A DNA stretch of 64,000 nt from contig NZ_CP108093.1 of NCBI RefSeq assembly GCF_036188265.1, positions 3,361,001-3,425,000 on the forward strand, given 5' to 3'. Positions 34,737 through 43,805 of the stretch are shown one piece after another; position 1 is the first letter of the stretch, and each line of letters opens with the position of its first letter. The stretch is from Streptomyces sp. NBC_00247 (lineage in GTDB: Bacteria; Actinomycetota; Actinomycetes; Streptomycetales; Streptomycetaceae). The notes under the pieces were generated by a model, which did no database searches, was not told the DNA's origin, and saw only the letters and a list, made by a program, of their open reading frames with translations. Made by a program: the position numbers and the translations under genes.

Positions 34737-36095
34737 GTGCCCTCCCGCTCTTCTGCGCACGCCTCCCCGCCGGGGTCCGATCCGGTGCCCGTTCCCCATG
34801 GAAGCGGGCTCTTCCGTCGGCAGCCTCGGCTGGACAGGGCGCTGCTGGTGATCCTCGGCCGGCCCCGCCGCCGACTCGGCTGGCTGCTGCCGCTCACGCT
34901 GCTCGTGGTCGTCTGCTTCGCCGACTGGAACACCTCGGGCGACTTCCGGGTGCTGTCCTGGCTCGTGGTGGTCCCGGTCGTGGCCGCCGCCCTCTGCCCG
35001 GTGGGCACCACCGCACTGTTCGCGGTCGCCGCGGTGGTGGCGTACCGCGGGATCGACCAGGCGTGGGAGCACGAGTACCGCGCGGGACTGCCCGACTTCA
35101 TCCTCGTCACCATGGGCGGGCTGCTCGCCGTCGCGGCCGCGTGGCTGCGCCGCCGGGGGGAACGCCGGGCGCTCTCCGTCCGGAACGTCGCGGACACCAC
35201 ACGGGCAACCGTGATCCGGCCGCTCCCGCCCAGTTGGGGCGGGCTGCTCCATGCGCACATCTACCTGCCCGCCGACGCGGAAGCCAGGCTCGGCGGCGAC
35301 TTCTACGACATCCAGCCGAGCCCTTGGGGAACCCGCGCACTGCTGGGTGACGTACAGGGCAAGGGACTCGGAGCCGTGGCGGTGGCCGCCAACCTGCTGG
35401 GCACCTTCCGCGAGGCGGGCTTCCACCAACCGGATCTGCAGGTGGTGGCCGAGCGCATGGAGATCAGGATGGAGCGCAACCGGCTGTACGAGCGGGCGAT
35501 GGGCTACAAGGACGGCGACCGGTTCGCCACCGCCGTGCTGCTGGACTTCCCGCCGCCAGGTTCGGCCGACAGATACGTCGACGTCATCAACTTCGGGCAC
35601 GATCCGCCCTTCGCGGTCAGCGCGCGGGGGGTACGCCGACTGGACGCGGGCAGTAGCAGGCTTCCGCTCGGCCTCAACGAGCTGGTCCCGTTGCCGGACC
35701 GGCCCTCGGGGCCGCACCGGGTGCGCATCGCGGAGGACGAGACGCTGCTGCTCACCACGGACGGGGTGACCGAGGCCCGTGACCGGGCGGGCGACTTCTT
35801 CCCGCTGGCCGAGGCGCTGGAGGTGGCCGTGGCCCAGGAGCCGCATCTCGCCGACTCGCCGTACCGACTGGTCAGGGCGGTGCGGGACAGGATGCTGCAG
35901 CACGTCTACGGACGGCTCCAGGACGACACCACGATCTTCGCCGTCAGGCTCGCGTCTCCGTCCTCGGAACCGGTCGAGCCGATGCTCTCGTTCACCCGGT
36001 GGACGGAGACGTCCTCGACCACCACCGCCCTGCCCGGCCGGAAGGACTCCGCTGCCCTGCCCCGCCGCGAGGACTCGGTCGAACCGCCCCGCTGA
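34737..36095 (+). CDS. Membrane PP2C phosphatase (SpoIIE type)
   Basis: A 452-residue protein with about four transmembrane helices (45-125), a linker and a SpoIIE-like PP2M phosphatase domain (about 155-400). Metal-binding motifs are GGDFYDI, LLGDVQGKG, INFGHDPP, TTDGVTEARD and QDDTTIFAVR. Such enzymes dephosphorylate anti-sigma-factor antagonists. No anti-sigma factor is nearby, so the target is unknown. The C-terminal ~45 residues are Ser/Arg-rich. The start is GTG. Confidence 0.9.
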   Translation: MPSRSSAHASPPGSDPVPVPHGSGLFRRQPRLDRALLVILGRPRRRLGWLLPLTLLVVVCFADWNTSGDFRVLSWLVVVPVVAAALCPVGTTALFAVAAVVAYRGIDQAWEHEYRAGLPDFILVTMGGLLAVAAAWLRRRGERRALSVRNVADTTRATVIRPLPPSWGGLLHAHIYLPADAEARLGGDFYDIQPSPWGTRALLGDVQGKGLGAVAVAANLLGTFREAGFHQPDLQVVAERMEIRMERNRLYERAMGYKDGDRFATAVLLDFPPPGSADRYVDVINFGHDPPFAVSARGVRRLDAGSSRLPLGLNELVPLPDRPSGPHRVRIAEDETLLLTTDGVTEARDRAGDFFPLAEALEVAVAQEPHLADSPYRLVRAVRDRMLQHVYGRLQDDTTIFAVRLASPSSEPVEPMLSFTRWTETSSTTTALPGRKDSAALPRREDSVEPPR

Positions 36096-36148
36096 CTCGC
36101 CCCGCCGACACGGCCCCCACCGCGGTGCGCGGCACACGCGCTGAAGCC

Positions 36149-36196
36149 CGGTACGAGCAGCTCAATGCGGTACGGGCAGCTCAGTGCGGTACGAGC
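36149..36196. repeat. Short 19-bp direct repeat at the ROK gene 3' end
   Basis: A 19-bp unit (CGGTACGAGCAGCTCAATG) at 36149-36167 recurs at 36168-36186 with two changes, then partly from 36187. The ROK stop codon (36181-36183) lies in the second copy. Confidence 0.7.
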
Positions 36197-37347
36197 GTCG
36201 TGGCGAGCCGGAGTGCTCCCAGCAGCTCGGCGCGGGTGCCGAGCCCGGCGGGGAGGATGACCAACCCCGCCGCTATGGCCGGCTGGGCGTGCTGGCGCAC
36301 CGCGGTGGCGACGCCTGCGACGAACGCCCCGGTGGAGGTGGTACCCAGCTCCCCGCCCACGATCAGGGCGGAGGGGTTGAGGAGGTTGCAGAACGAGGCG
36401 AGGACACCGCCGAGCGTCCGTCCCGCACCGTCCAGAATGCGCTCGGTGACAGGGTCGTCCACCTGAGGGAGGAAGCGCGGACCGGACACCACTCCGGGGT
36501 GGGTGTGGGCGATCTGCGCCGCGAGGGCGGAGACCGACACCACGGTCTCCAGGCAGCCCCGATTGCCGCAGCGGCACATCTCGGTGTGTCCCGGCAGCTG
36601 GGTGTGCCCGATCTCGCCCGCGTACCCCAGCGCCCCCCGGTACGGCAGTCCGCCGACGACGATCCCCGCGCCGATACCGTGCGAGACCTTGACGTAGAGA
36701 AAGTCGGTGTAGCGACGGCCGACTCCGAGGTGCAGTTCGCCGTACGCGCCGAGCAGCGCGTCGTTCTCCGCGTGCACGGGCACGCCGAGGCGTTGTTCGA
36801 GCTCCTTGCGGGGAGCGAGCCCCACCCAGCTCGACAGGATGGTGGGGGAGCGGACGAGCCCCGACGCGGTGTCGAGCGGGCCGGGCACTCCGGCGACGAC
36901 GGCACCGAGCCGGTCGACCCCGAGCGATCCACGCAGGCCGCCGAGCAGACCCACCGCACGGTCGATGGCCTCGACGGCCCGCAGATCGACGTCGAGTTCC
37001 ACCCGTTCCTCGGCGACGGGGCGGCCGAGGGAGTCGCCCAGGGCCACGTTGATGTGGTTGTGGCCGAAGTCGATGGCAGCCACGGGGGCGCCCCCGTCCC
37101 GGGGGACGACCCGGAGCACCGCTGCGGGCCGGCCGCTGCCGGACCCCGGTCCACCGCCCTCCGCCTGTGTCTCGGTGACGCGTTCGTCGGCGAGCAGCCT
37201 GGTCACGGCGTGGTTGACGGTGCTCCGGGAGAGTCCGCTGAGTTCGACGATCCGCGCACGGGTCAGATGGCCCGCCGACTGGATGTGCAGGAAGACGTCC
37301 TCGCGGGTCCGGTCGCGGGGCGAGGAGCCTGCTGGCGTCTGAGGCAT
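36181..37347 (-). CDS. ROK-family (XylR/NagC-type) transcriptional regulator
   Basis: A 388-residue regulator with an N-terminal winged helix (about 15-70, IVELSGLSRSTVNHAVTRLL) and a ROK sugar-kinase-like domain (AIDFGHNHINVALGD, GVPGPLD, GEIGHTQLPG). The zinc-binding CRCGNRGCLE motif is intact. Such proteins repress sugar-utilisation genes until a sugar is bound. The divergent neighbour, a secreted GH3 glycosidase, is the likely target. The inducer is unknown. Confidence 0.9.
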   Translation of the reverse strand: MPQTPAGSSPRDRTREDVFLHIQSAGHLTRARIVELSGLSRSTVNHAVTRLLADERVTETQAEGGGPGSGSGRPAAVLRVVPRDGGAPVAAIDFGHNHINVALGDSLGRPVAEERVELDVDLRAVEAIDRAVGLLGGLRGSLGVDRLGAVVAGVPGPLDTASGLVRSPTILSSWVGLAPRKELEQRLGVPVHAENDALLGAYGELHLGVGRRYTDFLYVKVSHGIGAGIVVGGLPYRGALGYAGEIGHTQLPGHTEMCRCGNRGCLETVVSVSALAAQIAHTHPGVVSGPRFLPQVDDPVTERILDGAGRTLGGVLASFCNLLNPSALIVGGELGTTSTGAFVAGVATAVRQHAQPAIAAGLVILPAGLGTRAELLGALRLATTLVPH

Positions 37348-37857
37348 GCGCAGATCCTATGGTCATGCCGCCCGTCGGCGGCGGGTGTGCGACGACCCCC
37401 GTTCACCCTCAAGTACCGCCGCCCGTAACCCGATAGCCCTCCACGGAAGCCCGCGGAAGTCGTCCGGTGGACCTGTTTCCGCCAACCTGTGAACCGAGTT
37501 CGGGAGCATTGACGGTGCTCGGGGCGCCCGGCGGTCCCGTTCCTCCGGTGCCTCCGGAACCGGTTCCGAGCCCGGTTTACTCTCAACAACCCTCCTGACG
37601 TGCCCTTATAGCAGACGGACCGTCCAGTGTCACGGTGTCCGAACGACGGGAACCCCCATCAACCATTCGACCAATCAAAGGTCGAAAACCTCGCGAAACT
37701 CATCATGTTTTTGCCATTGACCACAGAAAAAGTCGCTCTTAGGGTCAGCTCAGCTCACGCCGAGCGGACGATCCTTCCGCAGACCTCCGGGCAGGAGGTT
37801 TGCCCGTCCGGCGTGAACCTCCTATCTGGACATTGCGGTTGAGAGAGGACTACTGAC
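37348..37857. promoter_or_regulatory. ROK / GH3 divergent promoter region
   Basis: This 510-bp region is AT-richer than its surroundings. It holds a perfect inverted repeat, TTCGACC-7-GGTCGAA, at 37666-37686. A second repeat, AGGAGGTT-15-AACCTCCT, spans 37793-37823, just upstream of the GH3 start. GAGAGGA provides the GH3 ribosome-binding site. No small gene is evident. Confidence 0.6.
37666..37686. promoter_or_regulatory. Candidate ROK operator (inverted repeat)
   Basis: TTCGACC AATCAAA GGTCGAA is a perfect 7-7-7 inverted repeat with an AT-rich spacer. It lies in the GH3 promoter region and is a plausible binding site for the dimeric regulator next door. Confidence 0.45.
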
Positions 37858-40800
37858 ATGCACACCACACGTCTCCCCAGAGGTGCGCGCCGCGGCCGGG
37901 CCATCGCGATCGCCGCCGCCACCGCGGTCGTCGCCGGCATCGTCTTCACCGGAGTTCCCGCGGCCACCGCGGCCACCTCCGACCCCAACCCGGCGGCGCT
38001 GGAGCTGAAGAACGCGGCGCTGTCGCGGGAAGCCGCCACCCAGGGCATGGTCCTCCTCGAAAACCACGACCACGCGCTCCCGATCGCCAAGAAGGGCAAT
38101 GTCGCGCTCTTCGGTGTCGGCGCCTACAAGACCGTCAAGGGCGGTACGGGCTCGGGCAACGTCAACAACCGGTACACGATCTCCGCCCGGCAGGGCCTGA
38201 CCGACGCCGGCTACAAGATCACCACCAGTGACGCCTACTGGTCCGCGATGACCCAGGCGTACGACACCAAGTACCCCGCGAGCGCGACGGGCAGCGTCTT
38301 CGGAGCCAATGTCGACTACTCCTCCGTCGAGCAGCCGCTGACCGCCGCCAACGTGGCGCCCTCGGCCGCCACCGACACCGCGGTCTTCGTCGTGGCGCGG
38401 AACTCCGGCGAAGGCTCCGACCGCACCTCCGGCAAGGGCGACTACCAGCTCACCGACGTCGAGCGCGCCAACCTGAAGCTACTCGGCCAGACGTACAAGC
38501 GCGTCGTCGTGGTGCTCAACACCGGTGGCATCGTCGACACGTCGTTCTTCCAGGAGATCAACAGCGAGGTCGAGAACGCTCCCGGCGGACAGGCGCTCGA
38601 CGCGCTGCTGCTGTTGAGCCAGGCCGGCCAGGAGAGCGGCGCCGCCCTCGCCGAGGTGCTCAACGGCACCGTCACCCCCTCGGGCAAGCTCACCGACACC
38701 TGGGCCTCGCAGTACTCGTACTACCCGGCGTCCGCCACGTTCGGCAAGAACGACAACGACCCGCTGACGGAGCAGTACACCGAGGGCATCTACGTCGGCT
38801 ACCGCTACTTCGACTCGCTCTACAAGAAGCTCAACCCCGCCGACCCGTCGAGCGTCGTCAACTACGAGTTCGGCTACGGCCAGTCGTACACCGACTTCGA
38901 CATCAAGGCGCAGCAGGTCAAGGCCGACGCCAAGACCGTGAAGGTCACCGCCAAGGTCACCAACACCGGCCGCACCTACTCCGGCAAGGAGGTCGTCCAG
39001 GTCTACGTCTCGGCCCCGCAGACCGGGCTCGACAAGGCCTACCAGCAGCTCACCGGCTACGCGAAGACCGACAACCTCGCCCCGGGCCAGTCCCAGACGG
39101 TGACGATCAGCTTCGACACCACCTCGCTCGCCGCCTACGACGAGTCCCGCGCCGCCTACGTCCTGGACGCCGGCGACTACGTGGTGCGCGTCGGCAACTC
39201 CTCCCGGAACACGCACGTCGCGGCGCGCCTCAACCTCGCGAAGTCCGTCGTCACCGAGCAGGACCACACCGAGCTGGCCGACCAGAAGCCCGCCACCGAG
39301 CTCACCAGCTCCACCAAGGACTTCTTCACCTACCCGGGTGAGCAGGCCGAGATCGCGCGAGCCGGCCGGATCAAGCTGAACCCGTCCTCGTTCCGTACGG
39401 AGAAGAAGGCGTCGCCGTACCAGCAGAACGTCCCGGTCGACTCCTCGTCCCCGTACTACGCCCTCGACGGCGACAAGATCTCTTCCACCACGGTCTACCT
39501 CGACCCGAAGCAGAAGAACTGGGAGGGCACCGGCTCGGCGTACGCCCCGAAGACCGGTGAGCAGGTCAAGCACGTGTCCACGAACACGGCGACCACCCTG
39601 TACGACGTCGCCAAGGGCAAGGCGACCATGGAGCAGTTCGTCGCCGGCCTGAGCGTCTCCCAGCTCGCCGACATCGTCGAGGGCTCCAGCGCCGCGGGCA
39701 CCACGCTCACCGCCAAGGGCGCCGCCGGTTACACCACGCCGAACTACGAGAAGCTCGGCATCCCGGGCATGGCGCTCTCGGACGGCCCCGCCGGCCTCCG
39801 CCTCACCCAGCAGATCGGCACCGGCTCCACCGCCACCTACCAGTTCGGCACCGCCTGGCCGGTCGGCACCCTGCTCGCACAGACCTGGGACCGCGACCTG
39901 GTCGCCGAGGTCGGTACGGCCGTCGGTGAGGAGATGCAGGAGTACGGTGTCCAGCTCTGGCTCGCGCCGGGCATGAACATCCACCGCGACCCGCTCAACG
40001 GCCGCAACTTCGAGTACTACTCGGAGGACCCGCTCGTCTCCGGCCTGACCGCCGCGGCCACCACCGAGGGCGTGCAGTCCATCCCCGGCGTCGGTGTGAC
40101 GATCAAGCACTTCGCGGAGAACTCGCAGGAGACCAACCGCACCACCAGCAACTCGGTGATCGGTGAGCGCACGCTGCGCGAGATCGAGCTCAAGGGCTTC
40201 GAGATCGCGGTCAAGGCCGCCCAGCCGATGTCCGTGATGAGCTCGTACAACAAGATCAACGGCACGTGGACCGCGAGCAACTACGACCTGCTCACCGACC
40301 TGCTGCGCGGCGAGTGGGGCTACAAGGGCACGGTCATGTCGGACTGGGGCGGCAGCCACGGCTCGCTGACCTCGATGTACGCCGGCAACGACCTCATCGA
40401 GCCCGGTGGCAACCCGGCCGAGGTCATCAACGCCATCAAGCAGGTGGCGCCGACCACCGACGTCACGGGCCTGCCCGTGTACAACAGGACCGTCACCACC
40501 ACCCGCACCTCCTACACCTGGCAGTTCGGCGGCTTCACCCCGTCGGCCACCGGTGGCACGACCCTGAACACGACCGTCGACAGCAAGACGGACCTGACGA
40601 AGACCCCGCTGTCCGGCGAGACCGTCCGGGACGCGTACAACAACCAGGTGTTCACCCCGAACGCGAAGTTCACCTCGGTCGACGCCGCGTACAAGGCGGT
40701 CGCCGCACTGCTCGACCCGAGCGCCGCCGGCCTGACCGCCGCCCAGAAGGCCGGCATCAGTCTCACCGCCGTCCAGCACGCCACGGCCGGCGACGACACC

Positions 40801-41133
40801 AGCCCCGTGGTCGCCTACACCGTCGCGATCAAGGGCGACTACCCCGCGCAGGGCTACCCGCTGCGCCTCGGCGACCTCCAGCGCAGCGCGATCCGCGTCC
40901 TCACCACCGCCTCGCAGAGCTCGGCGTTCGAGGAGCTCGCCGGCCTGAACGGCGTGAAGGGCATCAAGGTCGGCCCCTACACCTCGCAGTTCAAGAACCT
41001 GGAACCCGCGGTCACCGCGACGCTGAGCAAGGTCTCCAGGGAGTCCGGCAGCGAGCACGGCTCCGACAACAAGGGGCACGATTCGGACAACCACAGCCAC
41101 GGTTCGGACAACAAGGGCCACTCGGGACACTGA
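37858..41133 (+). CDS. Secreted GH3 beta-glycosidase with swapped domain order
   Basis: A 1091-residue extracellular enzyme. The signal peptide is cleaved near AATAATS (about 35-41). The domain order is inverted relative to most GH3 enzymes. The (alpha/beta)6 sandwich domain comes first (about 45-330), with the acid/base glutamate in NSGEGSDRT (E185). A fibronectin-III-like domain follows (about 360-450, GKEVVQVYVSAP). The TIM-barrel domain comes last (about 600-1000), with the nucleophile D829 in VMSDWGGSH. Both catalytic residues are present. The last ~30 residues are rich in His, Asp and Gly with the repeat GSDNKGH. The sugar specificity is unknown; beta-glucosidase is most common. Confidence 0.9.
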   Translation: MHTTRLPRGARRGRAIAIAAATAVVAGIVFTGVPAATAATSDPNPAALELKNAALSREAATQGMVLLENHDHALPIAKKGNVALFGVGAYKTVKGGTGSGNVNNRYTISARQGLTDAGYKITTSDAYWSAMTQAYDTKYPASATGSVFGANVDYSSVEQPLTAANVAPSAATDTAVFVVARNSGEGSDRTSGKGDYQLTDVERANLKLLGQTYKRVVVVLNTGGIVDTSFFQEINSEVENAPGGQALDALLLLSQAGQESGAALAEVLNGTVTPSGKLTDTWASQYSYYPASATFGKNDNDPLTEQYTEGIYVGYRYFDSLYKKLNPADPSSVVNYEFGYGQSYTDFDIKAQQVKADAKTVKVTAKVTNTGRTYSGKEVVQVYVSAPQTGLDKAYQQLTGYAKTDNLAPGQSQTVTISFDTTSLAAYDESRAAYVLDAGDYVVRVGNSSRNTHVAARLNLAKSVVTEQDHTELADQKPATELTSSTKDFFTYPGEQAEIARAGRIKLNPSSFRTEKKASPYQQNVPVDSSSPYYALDGDKISSTTVYLDPKQKNWEGTGSAYAPKTGEQVKHVSTNTATTLYDVAKGKATMEQFVAGLSVSQLADIVEGSSAAGTTLTAKGAAGYTTPNYEKLGIPGMALSDGPAGLRLTQQIGTGSTATYQFGTAWPVGTLLAQTWDRDLVAEVGTAVGEEMQEYGVQLWLAPGMNIHRDPLNGRNFEYYSEDPLVSGLTAAATTEGVQSIPGVGVTIKHFAENSQETNRTTSNSVIGERTLREIELKGFEIAVKAAQPMSVMSSYNKINGTWTASNYDLLTDLLRGEWGYKGTVMSDWGGSHGSLTSMYAGNDLIEPGGNPAEVINAIKQVAPTTDVTGLPVYNRTVTTTRTSYTWQFGGFTPSATGGTTLNTTVDSKTDLTKTPLSGETVRDAYNNQVFTPNAKFTSVDAAYKAVAALLDPSAAGLTAAQKAGISLTAVQHATAGDDTSPVVAYTVAIKGDYPAQGYPLRLGDLQRSAIRVLTTASQSSAFEELAGLNGVKGIKVGPYTSQFKNLEPAVTATLSKVSRESGSEHGSDNKGHDSDNHSHGSDNKGHSGH

Positions 41134-41139
41134 TCCCCC

Positions 41140-41171
41140 GGGAGGCGGCACCCCGTCGGGTGCCGCCTCCC
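41140..41171 (+). terminator. First terminator of the GH3 gene
   Basis: A perfect 14-bp stem, GGGAGGCGGCACCC and its complement, with the loop CGTC, starting seven bases after the stop. Confidence 0.85.
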
Positions 41172-41182
41172 ACCAGGCATCT

Positions 41183-41226
41183 CCGGAGCGCCCCGACCCG
41201 CTTCCCCTCGGGTCGGGGCGCTCCGG
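41183..41226. terminator. Second hairpin downstream of the GH3 gene
   Basis: A 17-bp stem (CCGGAGCGCCCCGACCC and its complement) around a 10-base loop. It may act as a back-up terminator for either strand. Confidence 0.7.
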
Positions 41227-41274
41227 CGTCACAGCACCCGGCACCCGCAGATCGAGCCCCACAGAGACGGAAAA

Positions 41275-41311
41275 GACCCCTCCGCACTGCTTTCCGCAGT
41301 TCGGAGGGGTC
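41275..41311 (-). terminator. Terminator of tRNA-Ala
   Basis: GACCCCTCCG(C)ACTGC pairs with GCAGT(T)CGGAGGGGTC around TTTCC. It lies 16 bp beyond the 3' end of the minus-strand tRNA. Confidence 0.8.
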
Positions 41312-41327
41312 CTGGTGTCTCGATACG

Positions 41328-41400
41328 TGGAGCCTAGGAGATTCGAACTCCTGACATCTGCCTTGCAAAGGCAGCGCTCTACCAACTGAGCTAAGGCCCC
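41328..41400 (-). tRNA. tRNA-Ala (TGC)
   Basis: A 73-nt tRNA. The acceptor GGGGCCT pairs with AGGCTCC (one G-T pair). The anticodon arm CTGCC-TTTGCAA-GGCAG gives anticodon TGC. The D-arm AGCTCAGTTGGTAGAGC and T-loop TTCGAAT are canonical. CCA is not encoded. Confidence 0.96.
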
Positions 41401-41561
41401 GGACAACGAATGCCGCCGTCCACGATCCGTACGTGGGGCGCCCGTCGCAGACCAGAGTACCGGGTCCCGGCGGGTTTCCCGCAAAGAGATGGGGACTCCC
41501 GGGGGACGACCACTCTCCGTAAGATGTCCGACTAGGTTCGCAGCAGCGAAGGGGAGGCGTG

Positions 41562-42110
41562 ATGGACGCAGCGCAGCAAGAGGCAACCGCAAGAGCGAGA
41601 GAACTCCAGCGCAGTTGGTACGGGGAGCCGCTCGGCGCACTCTTCCGCCGCCTGATCGATGATCTTGGCCTGAACCAGGCCCGGCTCGCGGCCGTACTCG
41701 GGCTGTCCGCACCCATGCTCTCCCAGCTGATGAGCGGCCAGCGGGCCAAAATCGGCAACCCCGCGGTGGTCCAGCGCGTCCAGGCGCTCCAGGAACTCGC
41801 GGTCCAGGTCGCGGACGGCAGCGTCAGCGCGGGCGAGGCCACCGACCGGATGGACCAGGTCAAGAAGTCCCAAGGAGGATCGGTTCTGTCCACCACCGGC
41901 CAGACCACGACCACCGGCGGAGCACCCACCGTGCGCCGGGTCGTCCGCGAGATCCAGTCGCTGCTGCGGTCGGTCTCGGCGGCGGGCGACATCATCGACG
42001 CGGCGGACTCCCTCGCCCCGACCCACCCCGAACTGGCAGAGTTCCTCCGGGTGTACGGCGCGGGCCGCACCGCGGACGCCGTCGCGCACTACGAGGGACA
42101 CCAGAACTGA
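41562..42110 (+). CDS. Helix-turn-helix DNA-binding protein
   Basis: A 182-residue protein with an XRE-like helix-turn-helix at about 25-65 (LNQARLAAVLGLSAPMLSQL) followed by a helical region. The second half has a Ser/Thr/Gly-rich linker and a helical C-terminus (IQSLLRSVSAAGDIIDAADS). Target unknown. It stands 200 bp upstream of a protein kinase gene on the same strand, which may be functionally linked. A GTG one codon earlier is possible. Confidence 0.85.
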   Translation: MDAAQQEATARARELQRSWYGEPLGALFRRLIDDLGLNQARLAAVLGLSAPMLSQLMSGQRAKIGNPAVVQRVQALQELAVQVADGSVSAGEATDRMDQVKKSQGGSVLSTTGQTTTTGGAPTVRRVVREIQSLLRSVSAAGDIIDAADSLAPTHPELAEFLRVYGAGRTADAVAHYEGHQN

Positions 42111-42311
42111 GGGTTCGGACCGGGCCGGACCGGGCGGCGTCACGCCGGCCGGGCCGGACGATCCGCGGGCGGGCGGGCAGGTAGCGACACCAGGACCGGC
42201 CGCACGCCGCGCATCGGTGCCGGGGCTCACGCGACACCCTGGCAGCCGGTCGCAACCGGAGTTCAGGCATCCGGCACCATCCGGCACAGGACGGGGAGCG
42301 GACACAGCGCA

Positions 42312-43697
42312 ATGGGTGAGGTATTCGCCGGCCGGTACGAACTGGTCGATCCGATCGGACGCGGCGGCGTGGGCGCCGTCTGGCGCGCGTGGGACCACCG
42401 GCGCCGCAGGTACGTCGCGGCCAAGGTGCTCCAGCAGAGCGACGCGCACACACTCCTGCGTTTCGTGCGCGAGCAGGCACTGCGCATCGAGCATCCCCAT
42501 GTGCTCGCACCCGCCAGCTGGGCGGCCGACGACGACAAGGTCCTCTTCACCATGGACCTGGTCAGCGGCGGCTCCCTGGCCCATGTCATAGGCGATTACG
42601 GCGCGTTGCCGCCGCGCTTCGTCTGCCTTCTGCTCGACCAGTTGCTCTCGGGGCTGTCGACCGTGCACGCCGAAGGCGTGGTGCACCGCGACATCAAACC
42701 GGCCAACATCCTGATGGAGGCGACTGGTTCGGGACGTCCGCACCTTCGGCTGTCGGACTTCGGCATCTCGATGCGCAAGGGTGAACCCCGGCTGACCGAG
42801 ACCAACTACGTGGTGGGCACACCGGGTTACTTCGCTCCGGAACAGATGATGGGCGCCGAGCCCGACTTCCCCGCCGATCTCTTCGCGGTGGGGCTCGTCG
42901 CGCTCTACCTCCTGCACGGCCGCAAGCCGGACTCCCGGGCGATCATCGAGCACTTCGTCGCCCACGGCACCCCCGGCGCCCCTCAGGGGGTGCCGGAGCC
43001 CCTCTGGCAGGTGCTCGCCGGACTGCTCCAACCCGACCCGCAGGCCCGTTTCCGCACCGCGACCGGTGCGCGCAAGGCGCTGGCCGCGGCCGTGGAGATG
43101 CTGCCCGAGTCCCCGGCGGCGGAGGAGCCGGTGGAGGTGTTCGATCAGATCGGGCCACTGCCGGAAGGCTTCGGCCCCGAGGGCCCGCTCAACAGCCCGT
43201 TCGGCGGCTCGCCCGGGGGGATTCCAGGCAACCAGCCCAGCGCCCCGCAGGCGGGGCACCAGGGGCCCGGTGGCGCCGCCCCGGCCCCCGGCGGCGGTCA
43301 ACTCCCGCACCAGGCGGCTCCGGTGTCCCACCAGCCCGGCCCGCCGGCTCCGGCCCCCGCGCCGGCCACCTCGCCCATGCCGTCCATGTCGGAGACCGGC
43401 AGCTTCCATCTGGCCCCGCCGCCCGCCCCGGCGTCGTGGCCCACCGGCCCCGCGCCCTCCTCGGCCACCGCCGCGACGGCCCCGGGGCACCCCGGACCGG
43501 CCCCGACGCGCGGCTACACCGCACCCCAGGGCCACCCGGCCGGCGCGGCACCGGCGGCACCCGCCGCCCAGCCGCTCCCCACCGGCCCACGGGCCCGTTC
43601 GGCACGGCCGGGCCCCTCCCCGCGGGTGGCCGTCCCGGTCCTGCTGGTCGCGCTGGTCTGCTTCGCCGTCGGTATCTGGGCGCTCACCCAGGCCTGA
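42312..43697 (+). CDS. Membrane-anchored Ser/Thr protein kinase
   Basis: A 461-residue kinase. The catalytic domain (about 8-270) has the glycine loop IGRGGVGAV, K38, HRDIKPANI (D127), SDFGIS and a GTPGYFAPEQ activation end. About 160 Pro/Ala/Gly-rich residues follow. A single transmembrane helix lies at the very C-terminus (VAVPVLLVALVCFAVGIWAL), with only a few residues outside. There is no PASTA or other sensor domain, so it probably receives signals from inside or through a partner. Confidence 0.92.
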   Translation: MGEVFAGRYELVDPIGRGGVGAVWRAWDHRRRRYVAAKVLQQSDAHTLLRFVREQALRIEHPHVLAPASWAADDDKVLFTMDLVSGGSLAHVIGDYGALPPRFVCLLLDQLLSGLSTVHAEGVVHRDIKPANILMEATGSGRPHLRLSDFGISMRKGEPRLTETNYVVGTPGYFAPEQMMGAEPDFPADLFAVGLVALYLLHGRKPDSRAIIEHFVAHGTPGAPQGVPEPLWQVLAGLLQPDPQARFRTATGARKALAAAVEMLPESPAAEEPVEVFDQIGPLPEGFGPEGPLNSPFGGSPGGIPGNQPSAPQAGHQGPGGAAPAPGGGQLPHQAAPVSHQPGPPAPAPAPATSPMPSMSETGSFHLAPPPAPASWPTGPAPSSATAATAPGHPGPAPTRGYTAPQGHPAGAAPAAPAAQPLPTGPRARSARPGPSPRVAVPVLLVALVCFAVGIWALTQA

Positions 43698-43805
43698 CCG
43701 CGGCCGGTCCACCACCGGGCGGCCGGTGCCGCACGGCACGGCACCGCACGGCACCGCACGGCAGCGGCGAGGCACCGGCGCGGAGGTCGCCGGACCGGCG
43801 GGCCG

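Noticed and set aside
43730-43780. GGCACCGCAC repeats after the kinase gene as a regulatory array
   Set aside because: Only a few imperfect copies are present in a short converging gap, in keeping with ordinary low-complexity GC sequence.
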